Below are positions 36,302 to 45,812 of a DNA stretch of 64,000 nt, one piece after another (position 1 is the stretch's first letter; every line of letters begins with the position of its first letter). This DNA is from Rhodococcoides kyotonense. Lineage in GTDB: Bacteria; Actinomycetota; Actinomycetes; Mycobacteriales; Mycobacteriaceae. The position numbers and the translations under genes are program-made. The stretch spans positions 1 to 64,000 of the forward strand of contig NZ_FZOW01000012.1 in the NCBI RefSeq assembly GCF_900188125.1. Direction: 5' to 3'. Below the pieces are notes generated by a model. The model saw only the letters and a program-made list of their open reading frames with translations. It did not search any database and had not been told where the DNA came from.

Positions 36302-37744
36302 CTATTTCTCGATGACCCGAGCCAAGAATTCGACCAACATTCGTGCACTGACCCTGCGCGGCAGCGACTCGATCCCCGCCAGGATCGACGCCATGTCCAG
36401 CTCACCGTCCCCTGTGACGCCTGCGGCCTGGAGTGCGGAATAGACGTCGTCGCTGGACAATCCGACAGCCTGCTCTTCGGTGACGGTACCGTCGGAGAAC
36501 AACGTCGCCAGATCCGCCAGTGCCGCAGGCGGTTCGGCGGGCCCGAGGCCGCGGACCTCATCTGCCGCCGACACCAACGCGGCCACCAACTCACCCTGCA
36601 CCTGCACGGTCGCCGGGGTGACGGTCAGATGTGTCGTGCGCGGAAGTGTGGTTCCGTCGGACTGCGTGAGCGACGGCTGTGCCTGCAAGGAAAAGCCCCG
36701 TCGTGCAACGGCATTCAACCACTGGTGTGGATCGACCGGCGGTGGGGACAAAGGATCCGGTTCGACCGCGAACAACGGCCCCACCGGGTCCCCGAACACC
36801 CGCAGGCCGGGAACGGCGCGAATCGCCGCGATCAATGCGGTGGTGGAATCGCGCATCTGTGACGTGAGTTCGGCGAACCCGTCGTCGCCGAGATAGGTGA
36901 CGATCGCCCACGCCGCCGCCATCGAGGACACCGACCTCGAGCCGAGCAGCGTCGGATTGACGACCGGATAGCCTGGCCACGCCGTGAGCCCGAAGTACTG
37001 GTGTCGGTGACGATCTCGGCCCTTGACCAACAGCAGCGACGCACCCTTCGGCGCATAGCCGTACTTGTGCAGGTCCGCGGACACACTCGTCACGCCCGGC
37101 ACCGCGAAATCCCATGCGGGCAGCTCACCCCACCACGGGAGCGCGAGTCCACCGATGCACGCGTCGACGTGCAGTCCTATGTCGTGATCGAGCGCCACCG
37201 ACGCCAGTTCCGCGATCGGATCGAGCACGCCGAAGGGATAATTCGGCGCCGAGGCGACGATCAGTACCGTGTCGTCGCGTACTGCTGCAGCGACGTCGAC
37301 GGGATCGGGGACACCCGACGACGGATCCACCGGCACGACAACGGCTTCCAGGCCCAGTAGATGTGCAGCCTTGTGAAAGGCGGCGTGGGCCGTCGACGGA
37401 ACGACGATCGATCCGGCTACGCCCGTCGCGGAGTCACGTGCACCGAGTACGGCGAGGATGCAACTCTCGGTTCCTCCCGTGGTGACGTTACCGACCACCG
37501 TGTCGTCCCCGTGGAACAGTCTGCGGCCGAACGCAACCAACTCACCTTCCATGATCGCCGACGACGGGAACACGGTCGGGTCCAGGCCGTTGACGGACTG
37601 CACCTCACGCGCTGCTGCGGCAGCGAGTTCGTCGAGCTCGGGGAGTCCGCTGTCGTAGACGTAGGACAGGATGCGACCGCCGTGCGTCGGAGCGTCGTGC
37701 TGTCGTAGTGCGCGAAGGCGGTCGAGCACCTCGTCGGGTTTCAT
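36302..37744 (-). CDS. PLP-dependent lyase/decarboxylase (sphingosine-1-phosphate lyase-like)
   Basis: A 480-residue fold-type I PLP enzyme of the group II decarboxylase class. The PLP lysine lies in VSADLHKYGYAPKG; NVTTGGTESCILAVLGARD, VVPSTAHAAFHKAAHLL, IVASAPNYPFGVLDPI and GLHVDACIGG fit S1P-lyase-like members better than glutamate decarboxylases. About 75 C-terminal residues after position 400 form an extra helical region. The ATG at 37744 overlaps the stop of the upstream symporter gene (ATGA), implying that both act on the same substrate. Substrate unknown. Confidence 0.82.
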   Translation of the reverse strand: MKPDEVLDRLRALRQHDAPTHGGRILSYVYDSGLPELDELAAAAAREVQSVNGLDPTVFPSSAIMEGELVAFGRRLFHGDDTVVGNVTTGGTESCILAVLGARDSATGVAGSIVVPSTAHAAFHKAAHLLGLEAVVVPVDPSSGVPDPVDVAAAVRDDTVLIVASAPNYPFGVLDPIAELASVALDHDIGLHVDACIGGLALPWWGELPAWDFAVPGVTSVSADLHKYGYAPKGASLLLVKGRDRHRHQYFGLTAWPGYPVVNPTLLGSRSVSSMAAAWAIVTYLGDDGFAELTSQMRDSTTALIAAIRAVPGLRVFGDPVGPLFAVEPDPLSPPPVDPHQWLNAVARRGFSLQAQPSLTQSDGTTLPRTTHLTVTPATVQVQGELVAALVSAADEVRGLGPAEPPAALADLATLFSDGTVTEEQAVGLSSDDVYSALQAAGVTGDGELDMASILAGIESLPRRVSARMLVEFLARVIEK

Positions 37745-39054
37745 ACAGCGGCCTCCTGCGGGACTCGGAAATGCCGCAGAGCGGCGAGGCTGACCAGAAC
37801 CAGAACCCCCGGTATCACCGAGCATCCCATCACGATTCCCGGAACGACCGAATCCGGCTGCACGACAACCTCGTCGGTGCGCGACGATCGAAAGTCCACG
37901 AACGCGAGCATCAGCAGGAAGATCGCAGGCCCGAGCGCTTGACCACCTGTTTCGGCTGCCGTCCACACCCCGCTCAGTGCGCCGGCGCGGGAGCGGCCGG
38001 TGAGTGCGGCATCGTCCTCGACGGTGTCCGGCAGCAGCGCCAACGGGAACACCTGCATGCCCGCATACCCGACACCGGCGACGGCTGCGGAGATGTAGAC
38101 CCACGATCCCGGAGACCACAGCGTTCCGACGAAAGACAGTGCAGCGCAGACGAACAGAAGCGACGCGACGACGTATCCGAACATTCGGCCGTACCGCAGC
38201 CCCAGGCGATACCACGCGGGCATGACGAGCAGAGCGGGCCCGACGACGGCGAGGAACAATCCGGTGAGTGCCGACTCGTCGCCCAGCACGTACGTCGCGA
38301 GGTACTGCGCACCTGCCAACAGGATCGCCACCGCGAGCGCCTGAACGACGAACACGATCAACAGATTTCGGAAACTGGGGGTCGACCGCACGGCGCCGAG
38401 ACCCTCGCGGTACTGGGACCAGATGCTGCCTGTGACGTCGCCTGCGCGCGTGACGGACTTCTCGTGCGTGAAGCGGACCGTCACCACCATTCCGACTCCC
38501 ATGACGAGCGCGGCGGCGACGGCCATCAACAGGTAGCCGCGTGGTCCACCACCGGCGGCGTCGCGCACGGCCGGGCCACCGCCACCGACGAGAAGAATCG
38601 CCGCGGCCAACACCGCGATACGGACCGACACCAGGCGTGTCCGGTCCGTCGACCGTGTGAACAACTCGGTCGGCAGCGCGATGTACGGGACCTGGAAGAA
38701 GCTGTATACCGTTGCGGCAAGCAGGAAGAACACGAAGACCCATACGGCCGGAGCCAGACCGACGGGAGGTGCGAAGGTCAGCACGAACAGGATGGGCATC
38801 GCCACCGCACCGAACAGCATGCCGCGGGACCGCGAACCCGTCGTCGCAGATCGCCTGTCGCTGAGCGCACCGACGAGTGGGCCGAGCGCGACGTCCCAGA
38901 TCTTCGGAACGACGAGAACGAGCGACGCGATGGCGGCCGCGACGCCGAGTGTGTCGGTGAGGTAGTAGGCGAGTACGAGTCCGGGGAGCGCAGCGAAACC
39001 GCCGGTACCGAGGCTGCCTGCGCCGTAGCCGGCGGTCACGAGGCGATCGGTCAC
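37741..39054 (-). CDS. GPH-family cation symporter (MFS)
   Basis: A 437-residue, 12-helix transporter of the glycoside-pentoside-hexuronide:cation type: SLVLVVPKIWDVALGPLVGALSDR in TM2-3, TTGSRSRGMLFGAVAMP and FFQVPYIALPTELF are hallmarks. Such proteins take up solutes with Na+ or H+. Overlaps the PLP-enzyme gene by ATGA, so the pair may import and then cleave a phosphorylated or amino compound (inference). Divergent from the methyltransferase gene over about 120 bp. Confidence 0.84.
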   Translation of the reverse strand: MTDRLVTAGYGAGSLGTGGFAALPGLVLAYYLTDTLGVAAAIASLVLVVPKIWDVALGPLVGALSDRRSATTGSRSRGMLFGAVAMPILFVLTFAPPVGLAPAVWVFVFFLLAATVYSFFQVPYIALPTELFTRSTDRTRLVSVRIAVLAAAILLVGGGGPAVRDAAGGGPRGYLLMAVAAALVMGVGMVVTVRFTHEKSVTRAGDVTGSIWSQYREGLGAVRSTPSFRNLLIVFVVQALAVAILLAGAQYLATYVLGDESALTGLFLAVVGPALLVMPAWYRLGLRYGRMFGYVVASLLFVCAALSFVGTLWSPGSWVYISAAVAGVGYAGMQVFPLALLPDTVEDDAALTGRSRAGALSGVWTAAETGGQALGPAIFLLMLAFVDFRSSRTDEVVVQPDSVVPGIVMGCSVIPGVLVLVSLAALRHFRVPQEAAV

Positions 39055-39176
39055 TCGGTCAGACTAGAGGCCCGAACCCGACCGGAACACGGTTTCGATC
39101 ATCGTGAATCAGGTGTTTACGAAGCCCGTCCCTGCGGTACTGACCTCTCCAGGAGATACAGCCGTTGGGAGGGCAT

Positions 39177-39794
39177 GTGGGTCTGCAACAGCTCGAAGCC
39201 ATGGTGCAGGAAACCGTCACCGCCGGGGAACCGTTCGAGTACGGCGCGGACGAGTCGGAACTGAACTATCTCGCCTCGCTCGCGGCCCGTCCCGGTACGC
39301 AGCTCATCTGTGAAGTCGGGTTCAATGCCGGCTTCTCGAGCTGGGCGTTCCTCGGGGCTTCGCCGTCGACCGTCGTGTACTCGTTCGATCTCGCGAACTA
39401 CGCCTACAGTGCGGCGGCGAAAGCGCACATCGACGAACTGTTTCCCGGACGGCACACCCTGATACAGGGTGACTCGCATTCGACCATCAGGGAGTTCGCG
39501 CAGAGCTTCCCGGACATGCGTTTCGACGTCGTCTTCGTCGACGGCGACCACTCGCTCGAGGGTGCCCGCGCGGACCTCGCGGACCTGAGGGCGCTGGCCA
39601 CCCACGAGACCGTCGTCGTCATGGACGACATCACTCCCTGGCTCTGGTTCGGCGAAGGCCCGACGCAGGCATGGCAGGAAGCGACCGTGTCGGGATCGAT
39701 CGTCCACACGAATTACTACCGCGACGGCGAGCCGGTCGACGTCGTCGAGCAGCCGGCCAGCCGCGCGTGGGCCGAAGGCCGCTATCCCGCCTGA
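39177..39794 (+). CDS. Class I SAM-dependent methyltransferase (O-methyltransferase-like)
   Basis: About 205 residues. SAM-binding fold: LICEVGFNAGFSSWAFL (motif I), VVYSFDLANYAY, FDVVFVDGDHSLEGARADL and VVVMDDITPW. The pattern resembles class I O-methyltransferases of the Methyltransf_24 type. GTG at 39177 sits behind GGGAGGG; an upstream TTG at 39165 is less likely. Convergent with lat. Substrate unknown. Confidence 0.78.
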   Translation: MGLQQLEAMVQETVTAGEPFEYGADESELNYLASLAARPGTQLICEVGFNAGFSSWAFLGASPSTVVYSFDLANYAYSAAAKAHIDELFPGRHTLIQGDSHSTIREFAQSFPDMRFDVVFVDGDHSLEGARADLADLRALATHETVVVMDDITPWLWFGEGPTQAWQEATVSGSIVHTNYYRDGEPVDVVEQPASRAWAEGRYPA

Positions 39795-39804
39795 CGCAAG
39801 CCGA

Positions 39805-41124
39805 TCACTGCTGCAGACAGCGGTCGATCGCGTCGATGCCTCGGTCCAGTTCGGCCTCGGTGACCGTCAGTGCAGGCCGGAAGCGGACGGCTCGTTCGCC
39901 GCATCCGATGACGAGCACATGTTCGACGGTCCGCAGGTCGTTCAGCAGTCGGTCGCGGGCTGACGCGTCGGGCATCGTGAAAGCGCACATCAGACCGCGT
40001 CCCCGTACTTCGGTGACCGCAGAATGTCGAGAAGCCAGCTCGCGCAGCCGATCGAGAAGATGATCGCCGACGACCGAAGCCCGCTCGACCAGCTTCTGCT
40101 GTTCGACGATCTCCAGAATTCGACGCGCACGCACCATGTCGGTGAGGTTGCCGCCCCACGTCGAGTTGAGGCGCGACGCGACGGCGAAGACGTTGTCGGG
40201 CACTTCGTCGACGCGTCCGCCGGCCATGATGCCGCAGACCTGGACTTTCTTTCCGAACGCTACGACGTCGGGTGAGAGCCCGAGCCCTTGGAACGCCCAG
40301 TTGGTCCCCGTCAGCCCGGCGCCCGTCTGCACCTCGTCGACGACGAACAGCGCGTCGTATTCATGGCACAGATCCTGCAGCGCACGAAGGAACTGTGGCC
40401 GGAAGTGGTTGTCGCCGCCCTCGCCCTGAATGGGTTCGACGATCGCGCAGGCGATGTCGTGAGGATTGGCCTCGAACGCCAGTCGCGCCGCGGCCAAGGC
40501 GTCGGCCTCCAGCGCGTCCATGTCCGCGTCGGAGGAGATGAACGGCGACGGGATGCGCGGCCAGTCGAATTTCGGGAACCGCGCGACCTTGATCGGGTCG
40601 GTGTTGGTGAGCGACATCGTGTAGCCGGTCCGGCCGTGGAACGCGTGCTCGAGGTGCATGACCTGCGTACCGAGTGACGCGTCCACCCCGTGAGCTTCGT
40701 TCCAGCGGGACTTCCAGTCGAAGCAGACCTTCAGCGCGTTCTCCACTGCCAGCCCGCCGCCTTCGACGAAGAACAGATGCGGCAGGCGGGGGTCACCGAG
40801 AACGTGGGCGAACGTGTCGACGAACCGAGCCATCGCGACCGTGTAGATGTCGGAGTTGCTCGGCTTGTTGACCGCGGCCTGCATGAGGTCGGCGCGAAAC
40901 TTCTTGTCTCCGAGCAGTCCTGGATGGTTCATTCCCAGCGCCGACGACGCGAAGAACGTGAAGAGGTCGAGGTACTCGGTCCCGTCACGCGCGTCGACGA
41001 GGGTGCAGCCGTGTGAGGCGTCGAGATCCAGGACGATCTCGAAGCCGTCGGCGAGCATGTGTCGACCGAGGGTGGTGTGCACGTCGTGGGCGCGGATCTC
41101 TCCCCGCTGTAATACCTGCGTCAT
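39805..41124 (-). CDS. lat: L-lysine 6-transaminase
   Basis: A 439-residue class III aminotransferase. It moves the epsilon amino group of lysine to 2-oxoglutarate, giving aminoadipate semialdehyde/piperideine-6-carboxylate. Motifs: FVEGGGLAVENALKVCFDWKSRWNE, LFVVDEVQTGAGLTGTNWAFQ and PLP lysine in VVAFGKKVQVCGIMAGGR. The GKKxQVCG and FVEGG(G)xAVENALK patterns match Lat of actinomycetes. Divergent from the gene for the next step, with an AT-richer 88-bp shared promoter region suited to an Lrp-type regulator. Confidence 0.93.
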   Translation of the reverse strand: MTQVLQRGEIRAHDVHTTLGRHMLADGFEIVLDLDASHGCTLVDARDGTEYLDLFTFFASSALGMNHPGLLGDKKFRADLMQAAVNKPSNSDIYTVAMARFVDTFAHVLGDPRLPHLFFVEGGGLAVENALKVCFDWKSRWNEAHGVDASLGTQVMHLEHAFHGRTGYTMSLTNTDPIKVARFPKFDWPRIPSPFISSDADMDALEADALAAARLAFEANPHDIACAIVEPIQGEGGDNHFRPQFLRALQDLCHEYDALFVVDEVQTGAGLTGTNWAFQGLGLSPDVVAFGKKVQVCGIMAGGRVDEVPDNVFAVASRLNSTWGGNLTDMVRARRILEIVEQQKLVERASVVGDHLLDRLRELASRHSAVTEVRGRGLMCAFTMPDASARDRLLNDLRTVEHVLVIGCGERAVRFRPALTVTEAELDRGIDAIDRCLQQ

Positions 41125-41212
41125 GAAATCAAGATACGCGTCAAAATTCCGTAATCAAGCGTGAATCGTAGGAAAAAATTCGGTGAGGCAGGATGTCGAC
41201 TAAGTTCGAGGC

Positions 41213-42748
41213 ATGTCTGTACCCGTAACCCATGACGACGTGAGCGTCCGGACGCGCGCGATTCTGGCCCGCCTCGGTGTCGATGCGGATCTCGATGTGC
41301 CCCGGTCGCATGCGAGCATCGTCGCGCGCTCGCCCATCACGGGCGGAAATCTGGCGTCGCTCCGCACCGCCGACGCGTCCGACGTCGACGCCGTTGTTGC
41401 CGACGCGAAAGCCGCGTTCGCCGAGTGGTCGACCGTGCCGGCCCCTGTGCGAGGCGGTCTGGTGCGTGAACTCGGCGAATTGCTGCGCGAACACAAGGAC
41501 GACCTCGGAGCCCTCGTGTCGATCGAAGCGGGAAAGATCGTGTCCGAGGGCCTCGGTGAGGTGCAGGAGATGATCGACATCTGCGACTTCGGCGTCGGGC
41601 TGTCTCGGCAGCTCTACGGCAACACGATCGCCACCGAGCGACCGGGCCATCGCATGATGGAGCAGTGGCATCCCCTCGGTGTCGTCGGTGTCATCACCGC
41701 GTTCAACTTCCCGGTTGCCGTGTGGTCGTGGAATGCAGTGCTGGCGTTGGTCGCCGGTGACACGGTGGTGTGGAAGCCGTCGGAGAAGACGCCGTTGACC
41801 GCGCTCGGTGTGCAGGCGCTGTTCGAACGTGCCGCTGCGCGCGCGGGTGTGAATCCGGCAGTGGCGCAACTGATCATCGGTGATCGGGCATCCGGTCAGG
41901 CGCTCGTGGACGATCCGCGTGTCGCCCTTCTGTCGGCGACGGGATCGACCCGCATGGGCCGGGCCGTCGCGCCGCGTGTCGCCGAACGGTTCGGGCGCGT
42001 GCTGCTCGAACTCGGTGGCAACAATGCGGCGATCGTGACGCCGTCCGCGGATCTCGATCTCACGACGCGCGGGATCGTCTTCTCCGCGGCAGGCACTGCG
42101 GGACAACGCTGTACGACGCTTCGGCGTGTCATCGCACACTCGTCGATCGCCGACGAGCTCGTCGACAGAATCGCCCGCGCCTACGACACCTTGTCCATCG
42201 GTTCACCTTTGAATTCGGACACACTGGTCGGGCCGTTGATCGACGCGCCTGCATTCGCCGGTTTCCAGAAGGCTGTGGATGCCGCAGTCGCCGACGGTGG
42301 CACTGTTCGCGCGGGTGGTGCGCGGGTCGACGAATTCGGTGAGTACGCGTACTACGTGCAGCCGACCGTGATCACGATGCCCGCTCAGACCGACATCGTG
42401 AAGCACGAGACCTTCGCACCGATCCTGTACGTCCTCACGTACGACACGCTCGACGAGGCCATCGCTCTGCACAACGATGTCCCGCAGGGTCTTTCGTCGT
42501 CGATCTTCACGACGGATCTCCGTGAGGCCGAGAGGTTCCTGTCGGTAGCCGGTTCGGACTGCGGCATCGCGAATGTCAACATCGGCCCGTCGGGCGCCGA
42601 GATCGGTGGCGCGTTCGGCGGTGAGAAGGACACCGGCGGCGGGCGCGAATCCGGTTCGGATGCATGGAAGTCCTACATGCGGCGGTCGACCAACACGGTG
42701 AACTACTCGAACGAACTGCCGCTGGCTCAGGGTGTGAAGTTCACGTAG
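41213..42748 (+). CDS. amsdh: Aminoadipate-semialdehyde (piperideine-6-carboxylate) dehydrogenase
   Basis: A 511-residue ALDH7A1/antiquitin-type dehydrogenase that oxidises the Lat product to 2-aminoadipate with NAD+. Catalytic Cys is in AAGTAGQRCTTLRR, the glutamate in RVLLELGGNNAAIV; GVVGVITAFNFPVAVWSWN and the C-terminal GGGRESGSDAWKSYMRRSTNT are typical of the family. Next to lat it completes lysine catabolism to aminoadipate. In some actinomycetes this pair also feeds beta-lactam precursor supply, but nothing here indicates that. The stop directly abuts the convergent next gene's stop. Confidence 0.93.
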   Translation: MSVPVTHDDVSVRTRAILARLGVDADLDVPRSHASIVARSPITGGNLASLRTADASDVDAVVADAKAAFAEWSTVPAPVRGGLVRELGELLREHKDDLGALVSIEAGKIVSEGLGEVQEMIDICDFGVGLSRQLYGNTIATERPGHRMMEQWHPLGVVGVITAFNFPVAVWSWNAVLALVAGDTVVWKPSEKTPLTALGVQALFERAAARAGVNPAVAQLIIGDRASGQALVDDPRVALLSATGSTRMGRAVAPRVAERFGRVLLELGGNNAAIVTPSADLDLTTRGIVFSAAGTAGQRCTTLRRVIAHSSIADELVDRIARAYDTLSIGSPLNSDTLVGPLIDAPAFAGFQKAVDAAVADGGTVRAGGARVDEFGEYAYYVQPTVITMPAQTDIVKHETFAPILYVLTYDTLDEAIALHNDVPQGLSSSIFTTDLREAERFLSVAGSDCGIANVNIGPSGAEIGGAFGGEKDTGGGRESGSDAWKSYMRRSTNTVNYSNELPLAQGVKFT

Positions 42749-43915
42749 CTAGGACAGCGGAATGCCGTGTGCGCGCAGTTGTTCGACGGTTCCCGCGTCG
42801 GGCCATGCTGTGACGTGGAAGCGACCGGGTTCGATACCGGGGGTGGGGACGATGCCGGTGATCCGCGCGACGTCCTCGAACTGCACGTAGAAGGTGTCCG
42901 ACGACCGACTGCAGAAGGCCACGAGGTCGGTCTGCGGGAGCAGGCAGTCGGCGCCCTCGTCCCAGATGGTCACGGTCCGCGGCCCGAACGGTGTTGTCGT
43001 GACCGTGACGTTCCCGACCACGCCCGGCGTCCCGTCGAGACCGTACTGGCTTCGCAGCCAATCGGATTGGGCGTCGTACTCGCGTGCGATGTGGACGCAG
43101 CGCGCCCGTGCCGCGTCGACGCTGTCGGGTTGGACCGCGTCGAACGTGACGATCGTGCCGTCGTCGTCGACGGTGTACGCCTGGGGTGACAGTCCGCGTG
43201 CGGTGTGCGTGTACTGCTGCTCCACGAGGGCGAAATGCCGCGCGAGGATGTCGGGGTCGTCGCTGGGAACGACGAAGATGGTGTCGACGTCGGGCACGAA
43301 AGCGACAGGGGCGCAGCCGAATCGGTTGCGATGCGACGCGAGCCATCCGGGATCGAGCAGCCAGGACGTAAAGTAGCTGTTGCCGCTGTCGACGAGCCGT
43401 TGCACGGCACGGCCCTTCGTCGGATCGGCGTGCACGGTGATGGTCGCGAGATTGGAGCGGGCTGCCGAGAACACCGTTGCCGGGTCGACGCCCCACTCGG
43501 AGATCGTTTCCCACGACACGATGGTGCGTCGGCCCGGGGTGTCGACGGCGACGAGCTCGTCGACGAGCGGAAACACGCGCCGCGAGACCAACAGGCCGGG
43601 CGGCGGCGCTCCGAGGGTGTACGTCGACGGCTTCAACACCGGGCGGAGGCGGGGAAGCGCGGCGTCCCAGCTGCCGGGCGCGTCGTTCGCGGCGATCATC
43701 GTCGCGATGAAATGTTCGATGTGGGCGGACAGCTCGGCTTCCTCGTAGCCGGCGGTCTCGGCGAACAGATTGTCGAGGTACAGCACCGCATCGCGGCCGT
43801 AGTAGACGGCGAAGTTCTCGGAGTCGTACATCGGATCTGCGCCGCCCTCGACCCGAATTCGTTCGAGCACGAGGTAGGCGAGTCGCGCTCTCGGGTCCAC
43901 GTCGTTTGCCGCCAC
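42749..43915 (-). CDS. Uncharacterised protein, DUF1444-like
   Basis: 388 residues, soluble. AVYYGRDAVLYLDNLFAETAG followed later by LVDELVAVDTPGRRTIVSWETISEWGVDP and VFSAARSNL recalls DUF1444/YtpQ proteins, which show a VVYVVDxPxxxRYV...L...G pattern. The C-terminal third (IVPTPGIEPGRFHVTAWPD) is not recognised. GTG start at 43913-43915. It ends base to base with amsdh and no terminator separates them. Function unknown; the DUF assignment is tentative. Confidence 0.6.
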   Translation of the reverse strand: MAANDVDPRARLAYLVLERIRVEGGADPMYDSENFAVYYGRDAVLYLDNLFAETAGYEEAELSAHIEHFIATMIAANDAPGSWDAALPRLRPVLKPSTYTLGAPPPGLLVSRRVFPLVDELVAVDTPGRRTIVSWETISEWGVDPATVFSAARSNLATITVHADPTKGRAVQRLVDSGNSYFTSWLLDPGWLASHRNRFGCAPVAFVPDVDTIFVVPSDDPDILARHFALVEQQYTHTARGLSPQAYTVDDDGTIVTFDAVQPDSVDAARARCVHIAREYDAQSDWLRSQYGLDGTPGVVGNVTVTTTPFGPRTVTIWDEGADCLLPQTDLVAFCSRSSDTFYVQFEDVARITGIVPTPGIEPGRFHVTAWPDAGTVEQLRAHGIPLS

Positions 43916-43943
43916 CCGGTGGATCGTAGTGCGCTTCGCGCCG

Positions 43944-43984
43944 GTGTGCGCGTAGTCGGTCCGTAGACCTACCTACGCGCACAC
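43944..43984. terminator. Hairpin after the iron-uptake operon
   Basis: GTGTGCGCGTAG (43944-43955) pairs perfectly with CTACGCGCACAC (43973-43984), with a further GGTC...GACC helix inside. It is 8 bases past the stop of the last gene (43992) of the fec-type operon on the minus strand. Confidence 0.65.
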
Positions 43985-43991
43985 GGGTGCG

Positions 43992-44981
43992 TCAGCGCAG
44001 TACGTCGTCCTGCTGAATCCAGCCGGCCAGGTCGGTCATGTACGACGCCTGGGACGCGTAGTCCATCGGCGCCTGGTTGTACGGGTGAACCTGTCCGGCG
44101 TTCAGGGCGAGGTTGCCTGCGAGCGTCCGCTGCGCCTTCAGGTCGTCGAGCTGGTAGCCGTCCTTGGCCAGCAGTACGACGTCACCGGTGACCTCGGTGG
44201 CGTTCTCCCAGCTGTAGATGCCCCAGTAGTAGCCCTCGGGGGTCGGCTCGAAGAAGTTCACGCCGAGTGACTTGTACAGCTGCAGTGTCGGTTCGTCGTC
44301 GGCCTTGTAGGTGTAGAGCCCGTCCGCGTCGGCGTACATCGGCGTCACGAGCACTTCGCTCTTCGACGCGGCGCTGGTGAGGGCCTGGGAAGCGGTGTCG
44401 AACTCCTGCTTCGCGGCGTCGACCTGGGTGGAGTCGGCGCCGAGCGCAGTGTCGAGCTCGGCGATCCGGTCCAGCACCGTCTTGCCTTCGCCGCCGACGT
44501 AGATCGTGACGATCGGCGCGATCTTCTCCAGCTGCTCCTGCTGCGCGAGGTCCTTCAGTCCGTAGCGGAGGTTGCCCTCGGGCAGTGTGCCGTTCTCGTC
44601 CATCGGGTAGATCGTCGCGAGAATGACGTCGGGCTTGGCCAGCGCCAATTCGTCCAGGTTGATCTCGCCGTACGACGTGCCGACCTCGGTGATGCCCGAG
44701 GTGTCGAAATCGGAGAAACGCCCGTCCTCTTCGATCGAGAAGAAGCCGAACGACGCGATGGGTGACACACCGTATTCCATCAACGGTGCCAGCAGGTCGT
44801 TCTGACCCGCGATGCGCTCCGGCGCGTGATCGAGCGTGACGGTCTGGCCGAGGTCGTCGGTGAACGACCACGCCTGATCCGACGACGTGTCACCGTCGCT
44901 CGACGAGCACCCGGCAAGCACGAGTGCACACGCGGCGACGAGTGCTGTGGCTGCGGCTCCGAGCCGCGATCTTCCGAACAT
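43992..44981 (-). CDS. Iron-siderophore ABC transporter substrate-binding lipoprotein
   Basis: A 329-residue FecB/FepB-fold lipoprotein. Lipobox LVLAGC near residue 20-25; then VTLDHAPERIAGQNDLLAPLMEYGVSPIASFGFF and LDELALAKPDVILATIYP. Last gene of the operon permease-permease-ATPase-SBP reading leftwards from 47902. The gene order and the IdeR-like box upstream of the operon point to Fe(III)-siderophore import. Ligand not determinable. Confidence 0.88.
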   Translation of the reverse strand: MFGRSRLGAAATALVAACALVLAGCSSSDGDTSSDQAWSFTDDLGQTVTLDHAPERIAGQNDLLAPLMEYGVSPIASFGFFSIEEDGRFSDFDTSGITEVGTSYGEINLDELALAKPDVILATIYPMDENGTLPEGNLRYGLKDLAQQEQLEKIAPIVTIYVGGEGKTVLDRIAELDTALGADSTQVDAAKQEFDTASQALTSAASKSEVLVTPMYADADGLYTYKADDEPTLQLYKSLGVNFFEPTPEGYYWGIYSWENATEVTGDVVLLAKDGYQLDDLKAQRTLAGNLALNAGQVHPYNQAPMDYASQASYMTDLAGWIQQDDVLR

Positions 44982-44999
44982 GGGTTGTCCTTCTTCTAC

Positions 45000-45809
45000 T
45001 CAGATGATGGAGTCGGACATGTCGTCCTCCTCCGGTACTACGAGGGGCGTTCCGGTGACGGGGTCGTCGATCACGCGGGCGTGCAGGTCGAATGCCTCGA
45101 GCAGCAGGTCGGGGGTCAGGACCTCGGCAGGCGGGCCGTCGGCGACGATTCCGCCGTCGGTCCCGAGCACGACGAGCCGGTCCGAGAACCGCGCAGCGAG
45201 CGAAATGTCGTGCAGCACGAGCAGAACGGTGGTGCCACGGTCGCGATTGAGTCGACGCAGCAGCCGCAGGCCTTCGAGTTGGTGATTGAGGTCGAGGAAC
45301 GTCGTCGGCTCGTCGAGCAGCAGCGTGCTCGCCTGTTGCGCGACGACGAGTGCGATCCATGCTCGCTGACGCTGTCCGCCGGAGAGCGTCAGGACGTCAC
45401 GATCTGCGACGTCGGCGAGTCCGGTGGCCTCGATCGCCGCCTCCGCCACGGCTGCGTCCTCCGCGGACCACGGCCGTGCCCAGCTTTGATGCGGGTTCCG
45501 GCCGCGCATGACGAGATCGAAAACCGTTGTGCCCGAAGGCGCTACGGGGTTCTGCGGGAGAATCGCGAGCTTCTTGGCGACGTCGCGGCCGCGCATCTTT
45601 CGAATCGGTTCACCGTCGAGCAGAACTTCCCCGGCAGCGGGCGTCAGGATACGGCCGAATGCCTTGAGCAGCGTCGACTTACCACTTCCGTTGGCGCCCA
45701 ACAGTGTTGTGACGGTGCCGTGGTGTATCGACAGATTCAGGTCGTCGATGATCGTGCGCTTGTCGTAGGCCAGGGTGAGGCCACGCGCTTCGAGGACGGG
45801 TGCGTTCAC
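45000..45809 (-). CDS. Iron-siderophore ABC transporter ATP-binding protein
   Basis: 269 residues: Walker A LLGANGSGKSTLLK, Q-loop LAILPQNP, signature LSGGQRQRAWIALVVAQ, Walker B TLLLDEPTTFLDL, H-loop VLHDISLAARFSD. This sequence is typical of FepC/FecE ATPases. Separated from the permease gene by 3 bases. Confidence 0.92.
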   Translation of the reverse strand: MNAPVLEARGLTLAYDKRTIIDDLNLSIHHGTVTTLLGANGSGKSTLLKAFGRILTPAAGEVLLDGEPIRKMRGRDVAKKLAILPQNPVAPSGTTVFDLVMRGRNPHQSWARPWSAEDAAVAEAAIEATGLADVADRDVLTLSGGQRQRAWIALVVAQQASTLLLDEPTTFLDLNHQLEGLRLLRRLNRDRGTTVLLVLHDISLAARFSDRLVVLGTDGGIVADGPPAEVLTPDLLLEAFDLHARVIDDPVTGTPLVVPEEDDMSDSII

Positions 45810-45812
45810 GAG

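Noticed and set aside
36302..38743. 813-residue extension of the PLP-enzyme frame
   Set aside because: The part above 37744 is antisense-frame translation of the GPH symporter gene; the real start overlaps its stop by ATGA.
37708..39264. 518-residue plus-strand frame opposite the GPH symporter
   Set aside because: Composition artefact; the symporter on the minus strand has clear membrane helices.
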